NCBI GenBank assembly: GCA_005778045.1
Contig: SXKQ01000046.1
Span: 1 to 33,276 of the forward strand
Direction: 5' to 3'
Source of the DNA: Planctomycetia bacterium
GTDB lineage: Bacteria; Planctomycetota; UBA1135; GCA-002686595
DNA length: 33,276 nt
The notes below the pieces were generated by a model that worked only from the letters and a program-made list of their open reading frames with translations, made no database searches and was not told where the DNA came from. This document shows, piece by piece, positions 7,675 through 14,524 of the stretch. A program made the translations under genes and the position numbers. The stretch's first letter is position 1; every line of letters begins with the position of its first letter.

Positions 7675-8937
7675 CTAGTTGCTGCTGCCGTGGGCCTGCC
7701 CCGGCAGCGCCCTCCACGCCACCTGCTGCCAGACCACGCTGCCGTTGCTGCGTGCTCGGGCGAGGTTCTCGTCGTAGTGCACGCGCGCGTTGCTGTCGAG
7801 GTCGATGCTGCGCGCCATGATCGCTCCGAACAGCTCGAGGTTGCAGTCCACCTCGATATGCGCGTTGGGCGCGTAGATCGTGCCGAAGACCTTCGTGTTG
7901 GATTCGAAGTCGATCACATCGAGTTCGACGGTCACATCCGGATCGAACAGGTTGTCACTTTCCAGATTGACGTGCACCTTGTCGGGATCGAAGTCGAGTG
8001 CGTATATCTGCGCGCTCGAACCGAGCAAGAAGTCGTCGTAGACGTAGATTTTGACCGGTCCGTCGGTGGCATCGACGCGGAACTGCGTGTTCTGCCGCAT
8101 GAGGAAGTTCGTCGCGACGATCGTGGCGGGGCCCGTCACGTTCACAATGGCGCCCGAGCGCATGTTGAAGGTGTCGTAGCGGTAGTCGCCTGCCGGGAGG
8201 TTGAGCGCGCCGTTCACGGTCAGGTCGCCCGAAGACGACAAGTCTGGAATCGAGAGCGGCGGAAGCTCCTGCGTGGAGGGAGCCGGCGTGCTCGTGCCCG
8301 TGACCGCTGCGTTGCCGAGCACCGTCGTCGCGGCATCGGGGCCGCACTGGGCACTGCCCCAGATCCTGGAGCTCTGCTCAAGCAGAACGTCCCCGTTCGA
8401 GCCGACGTTGCCCTTTTCATTCGCGAACAGGTTGGAGCCCGAGCCATTCACGGACTGCGCGGCCCACGTTCCGAGCGTGGAGTTGTAGCTGTCGACGCGT
8501 GCATTGCTATCCAAGTGCAGCGTGTCGTCGCCGAAGGCGGCGAAGCGCCAGATGCTGTCCGGGACCGCGCTCATCGTAACTTGCACGCGCGCCGTAGCAC
8601 GATCGGAGCTGGCGCTCGCCACGAGTGTTCGTACATCACCCGCGGCGTTCAAGCTCGAGTCGACCCAGTAGCTCGCCGCGTCGAGGCTCGCGGTCTGCTG
8701 TTCACTCGCGATCGAACCAGTTTCACCAGCTTGCAGCAAGGCCACGGCGCGACTCGCAGCCGCTTCGGCCGTGTACTGGGCTCGAAGGCGGTCGTTCGTG
8801 CGGCTCTGCTCCGTTTGGGCGCTCTCAGCCATGCCCAGCATGACGAAGGAGAGCGTGCTCACTGCGACGATGCACATCATCGTCATGACGATGGCGCTGC
8901 CGCGGCGGTTCATTCGAGCGAATTGGATGCGCTTCAT
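7675..8937 (-). CDS. PilX-like pilus-associated protein with C-terminal beta-rich (DUF7305-like) domain
   Basis: A 420-residue protein. The N-terminus MKRIQFARMNRRGSAIVMTMM has a basic stretch, a Gly and then a long hydrophobic helix, the layout of PilX/GspK-type minor pilin assembly proteins, though Glu at mature position 5 is absent. Residues 45-130 continue as the helix-rich pilin stalk. The remaining 290 residues are rich in Asp, Asn, Ser and Val with repeated phrases (LDSNARV, LLEQSSRIW, LLGSSAQIY, FESNTKVFG, IDLDSNARV), indicating a repetitive beta-solenoid like the DUF7305 domain. The start lies 4 nt after the preceding pilin gene's stop with an AGGA Shine-Dalgarno, so they form an operon. 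Likely role: tip or minor subunit of a type IV pilus or type II secretion pseudopilus; this is inferred. Confidence 0.75.
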   Translation of the reverse strand: MKRIQFARMNRRGSAIVMTMMCIVAVSTLSFVMLGMAESAQTEQSRTNDRLRAQYTAEAAASRAVALLQAGETGSIASEQQTASLDAASYWVDSSLNAAGDVRTLVASASSDRATARVQVTMSAVPDSIWRFAAFGDDTLHLDSNARVDSYNSTLGTWAAQSVNGSGSNLFANEKGNVGSNGDVLLEQSSRIWGSAQCGPDAATTVLGNAAVTGTSTPAPSTQELPPLSIPDLSSSGDLTVNGALNLPAGDYRYDTFNMRSGAIVNVTGPATIVATNFLMRQNTQFRVDATDGPVKIYVYDDFLLGSSAQIYALDFDPDKVHVNLESDNLFDPDVTVELDVIDFESNTKVFGTIYAPNAHIEVDCNLELFGAIMARSIDLDSNARVHYDENLARARSNGSVVWQQVAWRALPGQAHGSSN

Positions 8938-8941
8938 GGTC

Positions 8942-9589
8942 CTAGTTCCTCAGCGTGATAGAGGTCGACACGGTGGCCACGCCGGTCTCGCCACCTTGCC
9001 CCGGTTCTTCCACCGAGAGTCGAATCGTGGGCATGTTTCCGATGCGCTGAATCGAGAAACCGGCCTCGTCCGCGAGACCATTGCCGTTGTCGTCATGGCC
9101 ATGCGCGAGTTCGTCTTGCGCGAGCTCGCACACCCGCGTGCACAGCAGGAATGCAGCCTGTCCCGCGCTGCCCACGTCGCGCGTGAGCATCGAGTTGCCC
9201 TCGTCCACGACGTCATCGCAGTCGTCGTCCTGACCGTTGTTCAGGTCTTCGGGTGCCGCGACGCGCGCAATGCGGACGGGCTGTCCCCAGAGCGGCGCCG
9301 CGTCGGAGACTCCGATGATCGAATCGAAGGTGAGCGTGGCCGTGCTCGTCAAGCCGTTGGTGTTGATGGCTGGCGTGAGCGCGTTGATTCCAGCGCCGCG
9401 AAGCTCGGCGCTCACTCGCTCGAGAGCGCGGTGTGCGCGCGCCTCGGCGTGCGCGTGCAGGTGGCCCGCGGCCATCGCGCTCTTACCGCGCTGCACCACC
9501 ATCAAGGCCGCGCCCAGGACAGCTGAGAGCAATGCGGAGGCCAGCACGACCTCGAGCAGCGTGAAGCCTGAGCGATGGGAGCGCTTCAT
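8942..9589 (-). CDS. PilW-like minor (pseudo)pilin with Asp-rich calcium-binding-like loops
   Basis: A 215-residue protein. A type III signal peptide is visible: MKRSHRSG with cleavage after G8, then FTLLEVVLASALL with Glu at mature position 5, the mark of type IV pilins and type II secretion pseudopilins. A prepilin peptidase would process it at the inner membrane. The globular part has two Asp-rich loops: DLNNGQDDDCDDVVDEG (115-131) and DDNGNGLADEAG (166-177), which resemble D-x-D-x-D-G calcium-binding loops. Cysteines at 124, 150 and 154 could form a disulfide. The ATG overlaps the stop of the upstream pilV-like gene (ATGA), showing translational coupling. Assignment to PilW is by position and size. 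Confidence 0.8.
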   Translation of the reverse strand: MKRSHRSGFTLLEVVLASALLSAVLGAALMVVQRGKSAMAAGHLHAHAEARAHRALERVSAELRGAGINALTPAINTNGLTSTATLTFDSIIGVSDAAPLWGQPVRIARVAAPEDLNNGQDDDCDDVVDEGNSMLTRDVGSAGQAAFLLCTRVCELAQDELAHGHDDNGNGLADEAGFSIQRIGNMPTIRLSVEEPGQGGETGVATVSTSITLRN

Positions 9590-10158
9590 GAGCCGACCCC
9601 CAGCATCGTTGTCCGTCGCACTTGCCCGGTGCCGGCCATGCTCGACCAGCGAACTCGGATCACGACCGGCAGCACGCGGTCGTCGCTCGCATCGTCACCG
9701 GAGTCCATCACGCCGTGGCCGAGATCGAGATCGAGCAGCGTGCCGAACTCAGGGCGCGCGCGGTCTTCGCGCAGGACGCCCGGCTGGTCATCGAGCACCG
9801 GGAAGAGGATCTGTCCCGGCAGGGCAGGACCGCTCTCGTGGGGCGCCTGCAGACCTGGCACCGCGAACTGGGCGCCAGGCGCCGTCGCAGGTGCGAGCAA
9901 ATCATCGCCCCGATGCCCGTTGAACAGCCCGAAGACGTTGGAGAAGCCCACGGTCTTCGTGAGCTCGACCTGACGGCGGGCGGCCTCGAAAGCGAGGCCT
10001 TGCTCGTGGCTCATTCGCTCGGCTCGCATGGCGGTGACGAGCGCCTGCGTGAAGCCGAGCAAGCCCACGGACAAGACCGCATTCGCGACCACAAGCTCGA
10101 GCATCGAGAAGCCCGCATGAGCGGGCTTGCGTCGGCTCTTGAGCCTGTGGATGGTCAT
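9586..10158 (-). CDS. PilV-like minor (pseudo)pilin
   Basis: A 190-residue protein. The start is placed at the ATG at 10158 rather than the upstream in-frame ATG at 10467, because the extra 103 residues would be Arg-rich, overlap asd and precede the type III signal peptide. From 10158 the protein begins MTIHRLKSRRKPAHAG, with cleavage after G16, then FSMLELVVANAVLSVG with Glu at mature position 5. It is the first gene of the pilW-like and pilX-like group on this strand and overlaps the next gene by 4 nt. No major pilin, ATPase or secretin gene is in view. The gene is divergent from asd with 218 bp between starts. The exact role in a type IV pilus or type II secretion pseudopilus is not resolved. 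Confidence 0.8.
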   Translation of the reverse strand: MTIHRLKSRRKPAHAGFSMLELVVANAVLSVGLLGFTQALVTAMRAERMSHEQGLAFEAARRQVELTKTVGFSNVFGLFNGHRGDDLLAPATAPGAQFAVPGLQAPHESGPALPGQILFPVLDDQPGVLREDRARPEFGTLLDLDLGHGVMDSGDDASDDRVLPVVIRVRWSSMAGTGQVRRTTMLGVGS

Positions 10159-10376
10159 TCGATTCCCCGAGCGGGTGCGTTGCCCGCGTGCCTTGGTGCC
10201 CTTCTCCCCGCCGGGCCCTCTTTGCCCGCGCGCGCCGAGTGCGGCACCCGCTGGACGTGTCGGAGATCCATGGGGGCCCGTCGCGAGACAAGCGCGCGAA
10301 AGCGCCGGACTGCGCCGCGAGCGCGGAAATTCCTTCCCGAAGTTGCGCGCGGTGCCGGGGCGGGCAAGATGCGCGC

Positions 10377-11444
10377 ATGACGACTCGCCCTCGCATCCCC
10401 GTGGCCGTGCTCGGCGCGACCGGCGCGGTTGGCCAGCGCTTCGTCTCTCGGCTGGCCTCGCATCCATGGTTCGAGGTCGCCGAGCTCGTGGCCAGCGATC
10501 GCTCCGCTGGTCGGCGCTACGACGAAGCGTGTGCGTGGCGCCTGTCCAAGCTGCCGGCCTTCGGGGGACTCGGAGCGCGCGAAGTCTTGCCCTGTCGCGC
10601 CGAGGCCGTTCGCTCGAAGGTCGTTTTCTCGGCTCTCGACGCCAGCATCGCGGCCGAGATCGAGCCCGCTCTGGCGCGCGTCGGGGCGCTCGTGTTTTCC
10701 AATGCCAGCGCGCATCGCATGGAGCCCGATGTGCCGCTGCTGGTTCCGGAGGTCAACTCGTCCCACCTGTCCTTGCTCGACGTGCAACGGCGCAAGCGTG
10801 GCTGGAGCGGTGGGATCGTCTGCAATCCGAACTGCACGACGACCGTGCTCGCGATGGCGCTCGCCCCGCTCGAGCAGCGCTTCGGAATCGTTCGTGCCTT
10901 CATCGCCACCATGCAGGCCGTCTCGGGCGCCGGCTATCCCGGCGTTGCGAGCCTCGATGCACTCGGGAACGTGCTTCCGTTCATCCGCGGCGAGGAGGAG
11001 AAGGTCGAAGCCGAGATCCGCAAGCTGCTCGGCCATTTCGTGGGCGAGGCGATCGAGCCCGCGGCGCTGGTGGCGTCCGCGATGTGCCATCGAGTGCCCG
11101 TGATCGACGGCCACTGCGAGGCCGTGTCCCTCGAGCTGCGCGGCGCGCCTCGCCTTGTCGAAGTGCAGGCCGCGCTCGAGGCCTGGCGCGGGGTTCCACA
11201 GGAACTCGCTCTGCCGAGCGCGCCCGAAGCGCCCCTCGTCCTTCACGCCATGGAAGATCGTCCGCAACCACGCCTCGACGTCGATCGAGACGGCGGAATG
11301 TCCGTGCACGTGGGTCGCCTACGGCCGTGCGCGCTGCTGGGCACCAAGTTCTTCCTGCTCGGCAACAACGTCGAGCGCGGAGCCGCCGGAGCATCCGTGC
11401 TCAACGCGGAGCTGTGCCTGCGGCGCGGACTGCTGCCGGCCTGA
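10377..11444 (+). CDS. asd: Aspartate-semialdehyde dehydrogenase, archaeal/fungal-type branch
   Basis: A 355-residue protein. It reduces aspartyl-4-phosphate to aspartate semialdehyde with NADPH, feeding lysine/diaminopimelate, threonine and methionine synthesis. The NADP-binding GATGAVGQ is at 13-20, the catalytic cysteine C153 is in NPNCTTT, and the CHRVPVIDGH segment supplies the active-site histidine region. The motifs VPEVN, NPNCTTT and QAVSGAGYPG with GEEEK look like the archaeal/fungal ASADH branch rather than the Escherichia coli form; that is my recollection of the families. The ATG at 10377 is chosen because the sequence ahead of it is low-complexity Pro/Arg; CAAGAT lies 6 nt upstream and there is no Shine-Dalgarno. 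The stop codon lies in a tandem 12-bp repeat. Confidence 0.9.
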   Translation: MTTRPRIPVAVLGATGAVGQRFVSRLASHPWFEVAELVASDRSAGRRYDEACAWRLSKLPAFGGLGAREVLPCRAEAVRSKVVFSALDASIAAEIEPALARVGALVFSNASAHRMEPDVPLLVPEVNSSHLSLLDVQRRKRGWSGGIVCNPNCTTTVLAMALAPLEQRFGIVRAFIATMQAVSGAGYPGVASLDALGNVLPFIRGEEEKVEAEIRKLLGHFVGEAIEPAALVASAMCHRVPVIDGHCEAVSLELRGAPRLVEVQAALEAWRGVPQELALPSAPEAPLVLHAMEDRPQPRLDVDRDGGMSVHVGRLRPCALLGTKFFLLGNNVERGAAGASVLNAELCLRRGLLPA

Positions 11445-11465
11445 GTCCCGGCCTGAGTCCCGGCC
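11442..11465. repeat. Tandem 12-bp direct repeat across the asd stop codon
   Basis: TGAGTCCCGGCC occurs twice back to back (11442-11453 and 11454-11465). The first copy starts with the asd stop; the second supplies another in-frame TGA. It fills the space between asd and the convergent SDR gene and probably arose by slippage. Confidence 0.8.
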
Positions 11466-12209
11466 CTAGGTGCGACGCGCGACCTGCATCGCGCTCGCCT
11501 GGTCCTTCGACCAGACCACGACTTCACCGATGTTCACGCGCGCGGGGCGCGTGACGATGAAACGCACGATGTCTGCGATGTCCTCGGGCAAGAGGTAGTC
11601 CACGCCCGCGTAGACCTTGGCCACACGCTCGCTGTCGCCATTGAAACGCACCTCGCTGAACGGCGTGCGCACCATACCGGGGTCGACGGTCGCGACACGA
11701 ATGCCCGTGTCGTGCAGGTCATAGCGCAGCGACTCGTAGAGCGAGCGAACCGCGGCCTTCGTGGCGCAGTAGACGTTCCCGCCGGGATAGGACTGCCGGC
11801 CCGCGACACTGCCGAGGAACACGATGTCACCGGACCGCCGGGCGATCATGCCCGGCGTCACGGCCCGAAGGACATGCAACACGCCCTTGATGTTCGTGTC
11901 GATCATCTCGGACCAGTCCGCAGGCGAGCCCCTCTGCAGCGGCTCCATGCCGCGCGCGAGGCCGGCGTTGGGGACCACGATGTCGAAGCTGCGCGACGCG
12001 AGCGCGTGCGTCACCGCGACGGGATCGCGAACGTCCAGCTCGATCGACTCCGAGCCCGGCAGCTCCGCGGCCAGTCGCTCCAGCCGATCCTTGCGGCGAG
12101 CGACGAGCACGAGTCGCGCTCCATCCGCCGCGAGCGCCCTTGCGATGCACTCCCCGATGCCAGAGGAGGCACCGGTCACCAGAGCCAGCTTTCCCGAAAG
12201 TTGAGCCAT
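11466..12209 (-). CDS. Short-chain dehydrogenase/reductase, YdfG-like
   Basis: A 247-residue classical SDR. The NAD(P)-binding TGASSGIG is at 12-19, NAG at 81-83, N106 follows, and the catalytic triad is S134, Y147, K151 (YCATK). ARRKDRL after strand 2 suggests NADP preference. The C-terminal RVNIGEVVVWSKDQAS resembles YdfG-type 3-hydroxy acid/serine dehydrogenases, but the substrate is not certain. The start at 12209 (MAQLSGK) is chosen over an upstream in-frame ATG because it begins right at the fold and has TACGCT 7 nt before it. The gene is convergent with asd and divergent from the amidohydrolase. Confidence 0.85.
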   Translation of the reverse strand: MAQLSGKLALVTGASSGIGECIARALAADGARLVLVARRKDRLERLAAELPGSESIELDVRDPVAVTHALASRSFDIVVPNAGLARGMEPLQRGSPADWSEMIDTNIKGVLHVLRAVTPGMIARRSGDIVFLGSVAGRQSYPGGNVYCATKAAVRSLYESLRYDLHDTGIRVATVDPGMVRTPFSEVRFNGDSERVAKVYAGVDYLLPEDIADIVRFIVTRPARVNIGEVVVWSKDQASAMQVARRT

Positions 12210-12216
12210 GACCGTG

Positions 12217-12222
12217 AGCGTA
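12217..12222 (-). promoter_or_regulatory. Probable -10 box (TACGCT), SDR gene
   Basis: Minus-strand TACGCT, then 7 nt, then the ATG at 12209. No Shine-Dalgarno fits in the space, so a leaderless mRNA is predicted. Confidence 0.4.
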
Positions 12223-12279
12223 CGGCGCGGCGCGGCGCGCCTCCAGCGCCGCACCGATGCAAAGCGCTCGTCGCTCGTC

Positions 12280-12285
12280 TAACGT
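12280..12285 (+). promoter_or_regulatory. Probable -10 box (TAACGT), amidohydrolase gene
   Basis: TAACGT ends 8 nt before the ATG at 12294. A GGAG at 12289-12292 is only 1 nt from the ATG, too close to act as a normal Shine-Dalgarno. Confidence 0.35.
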
Positions 12286-12293
12286 GCTGGAGT

Positions 12294-13970
12294 ATGAAGC
12301 GTCTTTCGATCCTCTTGCTGCTCGCTCTGTCTGCGTGCGCCGCGCCGCGTGCTCCCGCCAAGCTCTTCCACAACGCCCGCATTTACCTCGGGCATGTGCG
12401 CTCGGGCGCGCCTTGGCCGAGCGTCGAGTGTCTGCTGGTCCGCGCAGGACGCGTCGAAGCCGCCGGCACCCGCGCCGAGCTCGAGGCGCTCGCGCCCGGC
12501 TGCGAGTTCGTCGATCTCGAGGGGGCCGTGGCAATTCCCGGTCTGCAGGACGCCCATGGGCACTTCGAGGGGCTGGGCGCGGCGCTGGAGACGGTCGACC
12601 TGCGCGGCTGTACGAGCTATGGCGAGCTCATCGAGCGCGTGCGGGAGCGCGCGACGGCCGTGCCGCCCGGCACATGGATCGAGGGACGGGGCTGGGACCA
12701 GAACCTGTGGAGTCCGGCGGAGTTTCCTCACCATGCGGAGCTCAGCGCGGCGACGCCGGATCACCCGGCGCTGCTGCAGCGCGTCGATGGTCATGCGCTC
12801 CTCGCCAACGAGCGTGCCATGCAGCTCGCGGGCCTCCTGCGCGAGCACGCGAGCGAGGCCGTGGGCGAAGGTGGTCGCATGTTGCTCGATGGCGCGCGGC
12901 GACCCACGGGAGTCCTGATCGACGCGGCGTGCGAGCTCGTGCAACGGGCAGTTCCGCCGCCGTCGCGGGCAACACGCGAGCGACGTTTCCTGCTGGCGCA
13001 GTCCCAGTTGCTCTCGTTGGGCTTGACGGCCATCCACGACATGGGGATCGATCGCGAGGGTCTCGACATCCTGAGCGAGCTGCGCGCGCGCGGCGAGCTG
13101 CGGCTGCGCGCGGTCGAGTACCTCTCCGGCGATGGCGGTCTCGATGCGCAGCGCGTGCAGGGGCTGCCCGTGGAGGACCCGGGTGCGGATGCGCTGTGCG
13201 TGGTGGGTGTGAAGCTCTACGCCGACGGAGCGCTCGGTTCGCGTGGAGCGGCGCTGCTCGAGCCTTATCACGATGACCCTTCTCACTCGGGTCTCGCCTT
13301 GCTCGATGCCGATGCGCTCGCGCGCGCGGTGGAGGTTTGCGCGCGGCATGGACTCCAGCCGGCGGTGCATGCCATCGGCGATCGGGCCAACCGCATGGTC
13401 CTCGACACCTACGAGCGCCAAGGTGCCCAGAACACGCGCTTCCGCGAGCTTCGTCCGCGCGTCGAGCATGCGCAGGTGGTCGCGCCCGAGGACTGGTCCC
13501 GCTTCGAGGCCATTGGGGCGATTGCCTCGATGCAGCCGACGCACGCGACGAGTGACATGCCGTGGGCCCCGGCGCGACTCGGCCCGCAGCGCATCGTGGG
13601 GGCGTACGCGTGGCGAAGGCTGGTCAGCGATCCCACCGAGCTCGCGTTCGGCAGTGACTTCCCGGTGGAGAGCCCGGATCCGCGCCTCGGCCTCTACGCA
13701 GCAGTCACCTGTGCCCGCCCCGATGGCACGCCCGCCGGGGGCTTCTTGCCGGACCAGAGGCTGACACCCACGCAAGCGTGGGCCGCCTTCACCTACGGTG
13801 CGGCCAAAGCGGCTCGGCAAGAGGATCGTCGTGGACGCCTGCTGCCGGGCTACGCAGCGGACTTGACCCTCTTCGCCATGGACCCCTTCGAGGTGCCGCC
13901 CGCTCAGTGGCTCTCGCTCCCGGTGCGCGCAACCTACGTCAATGGCGAACTCGCCTTCGAGGCGCGCTGA
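12294..13970 (+). CDS. Amidohydrolase-family lipoprotein, YtcJ-like
   Basis: A 558-residue protein. Residues 1-15 form a lipoprotein signal (MKRLSILLLLALSAC, lipidated Cys15), so it is probably anchored in a membrane on the outer side of the cytoplasmic membrane. The rest is a metal-dependent amidohydrolase: GLQDAHGH with metal ligands H88 and H90, KLYADGALGSRG (candidate carboxylated lysine region), VHAIGDRANRMVLD, RPRVEHAQVV and AFGSDFPVE with the catalytic aspartate. This order matches the YtcJ/amidohydrolase-3 group, which hydrolyses C-N bonds of amides or cyclic compounds; the substrate is unknown. The ATG at 12294 is chosen for the lipobox. It is followed by osmC with its own promoter-like box. 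Confidence 0.85.
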   Translation: MKRLSILLLLALSACAAPRAPAKLFHNARIYLGHVRSGAPWPSVECLLVRAGRVEAAGTRAELEALAPGCEFVDLEGAVAIPGLQDAHGHFEGLGAALETVDLRGCTSYGELIERVRERATAVPPGTWIEGRGWDQNLWSPAEFPHHAELSAATPDHPALLQRVDGHALLANERAMQLAGLLREHASEAVGEGGRMLLDGARRPTGVLIDAACELVQRAVPPPSRATRERRFLLAQSQLLSLGLTAIHDMGIDREGLDILSELRARGELRLRAVEYLSGDGGLDAQRVQGLPVEDPGADALCVVGVKLYADGALGSRGAALLEPYHDDPSHSGLALLDADALARAVEVCARHGLQPAVHAIGDRANRMVLDTYERQGAQNTRFRELRPRVEHAQVVAPEDWSRFEAIGAIASMQPTHATSDMPWAPARLGPQRIVGAYAWRRLVSDPTELAFGSDFPVESPDPRLGLYAAVTCARPDGTPAGGFLPDQRLTPTQAWAAFTYGAAKAARQEDRRGRLLPGYAADLTLFAMDPFEVPPAQWLSLPVRATYVNGELAFEAR

Positions 13971-13979
13971 GGCGCGCGC

Positions 13980-13985
13980 TATCCT
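13980..13985 (+). promoter_or_regulatory. Probable -10 box (TATCCT), osmC
   Basis: TATCCT preceded by GC, 24 nt before the ATG at 14010, leaving space for the GAGAGG Shine-Dalgarno at 13994-13999. It is identical to the boxes before lysS, leuS and the S1-domain gene. Confidence 0.35.
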
Positions 13986-14009
13986 GCCGGATTCGAGAGG
14001 TAACTCCCC

Positions 14010-14432
14010 ATGGTCAAGATCCAGATCCGCTACGAAGGCGACCTGCGCTGCCACGCGACGCACGGTCCGAGTTCCGTCACGCTCTCCACGGATGCGCCCG
14101 TCGACAATCAGGGGCGCGGGGAGTCGTTCTCGCCGACGGACCTCGTTGCCACGGCGCTCGGAACCTGCATGCTGACCATCATGGGCATCGTTGCCCGGCG
14201 GCATGGGTGGGACCTCTCCGGTGCAAGCGTGGAGGTCGAGAAGGGCATGGTGGCGACGCCGGTGCGGCGCATCGGATCGCTCGGCGTGGTCATTCGAGTG
14301 CCAGCGGAGCTCGACTCCAAGGCGCAGGCCGCGCTCGAGACTGCGGCACACACCTGCCCGGTGCACAAGAGCCTGCATCCGGACATCCAGATTCCGGTTC
14401 GCTTTCTCTTCGGCGCCGCCGCGCGAACCTAG
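14010..14432 (+). CDS. OsmC-family peroxiredoxin-like protein
   Basis: A 140-residue protein, the normal OsmC length. The two redox cysteines are present: C53 in ALGTCMLT and C116 in HTCPVHKSL, with the family phrase SPTDLVATAL just before the first. OsmC/Ohr proteins reduce organic or fatty acid hydroperoxides in the cytoplasm using these two thiols. The VHKSL motif favours the OsmC/YhfA side over Ohr. The start at 14010 has a GAGAGG Shine-Dalgarno. Both catalytic residues are ordinary cysteines, in contrast to the UGA in the thioredoxin-like gene. Confidence 0.9.
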   Translation: MVKIQIRYEGDLRCHATHGPSSVTLSTDAPVDNQGRGESFSPTDLVATALGTCMLTIMGIVARRHGWDLSGASVEVEKGMVATPVRRIGSLGVVIRVPAELDSKAQAALETAAHTCPVHKSLHPDIQIPVRFLFGAAART

Positions 14433-14524
14433 GCCGCGAGTTTCACGCAATCGAAACCCCGTACGGCGATCCACCGAGGCGCGGTTCGGGTTCCACTTCC
14501 GGTGGTCCCCAGCGAAAATCATCC

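Noticed and set aside
10159..10467. N-terminal extension of the PilV-like protein to the ATG at 10467
   Set aside because: It would add 103 Arg-rich residues before the type III signal peptide and overlap asd.
12279..14522. 747-codon open frame on the minus strand opposite the amidohydrolase and osmC
   Set aside because: It is antisense to two well-supported genes and has low-complexity composition.
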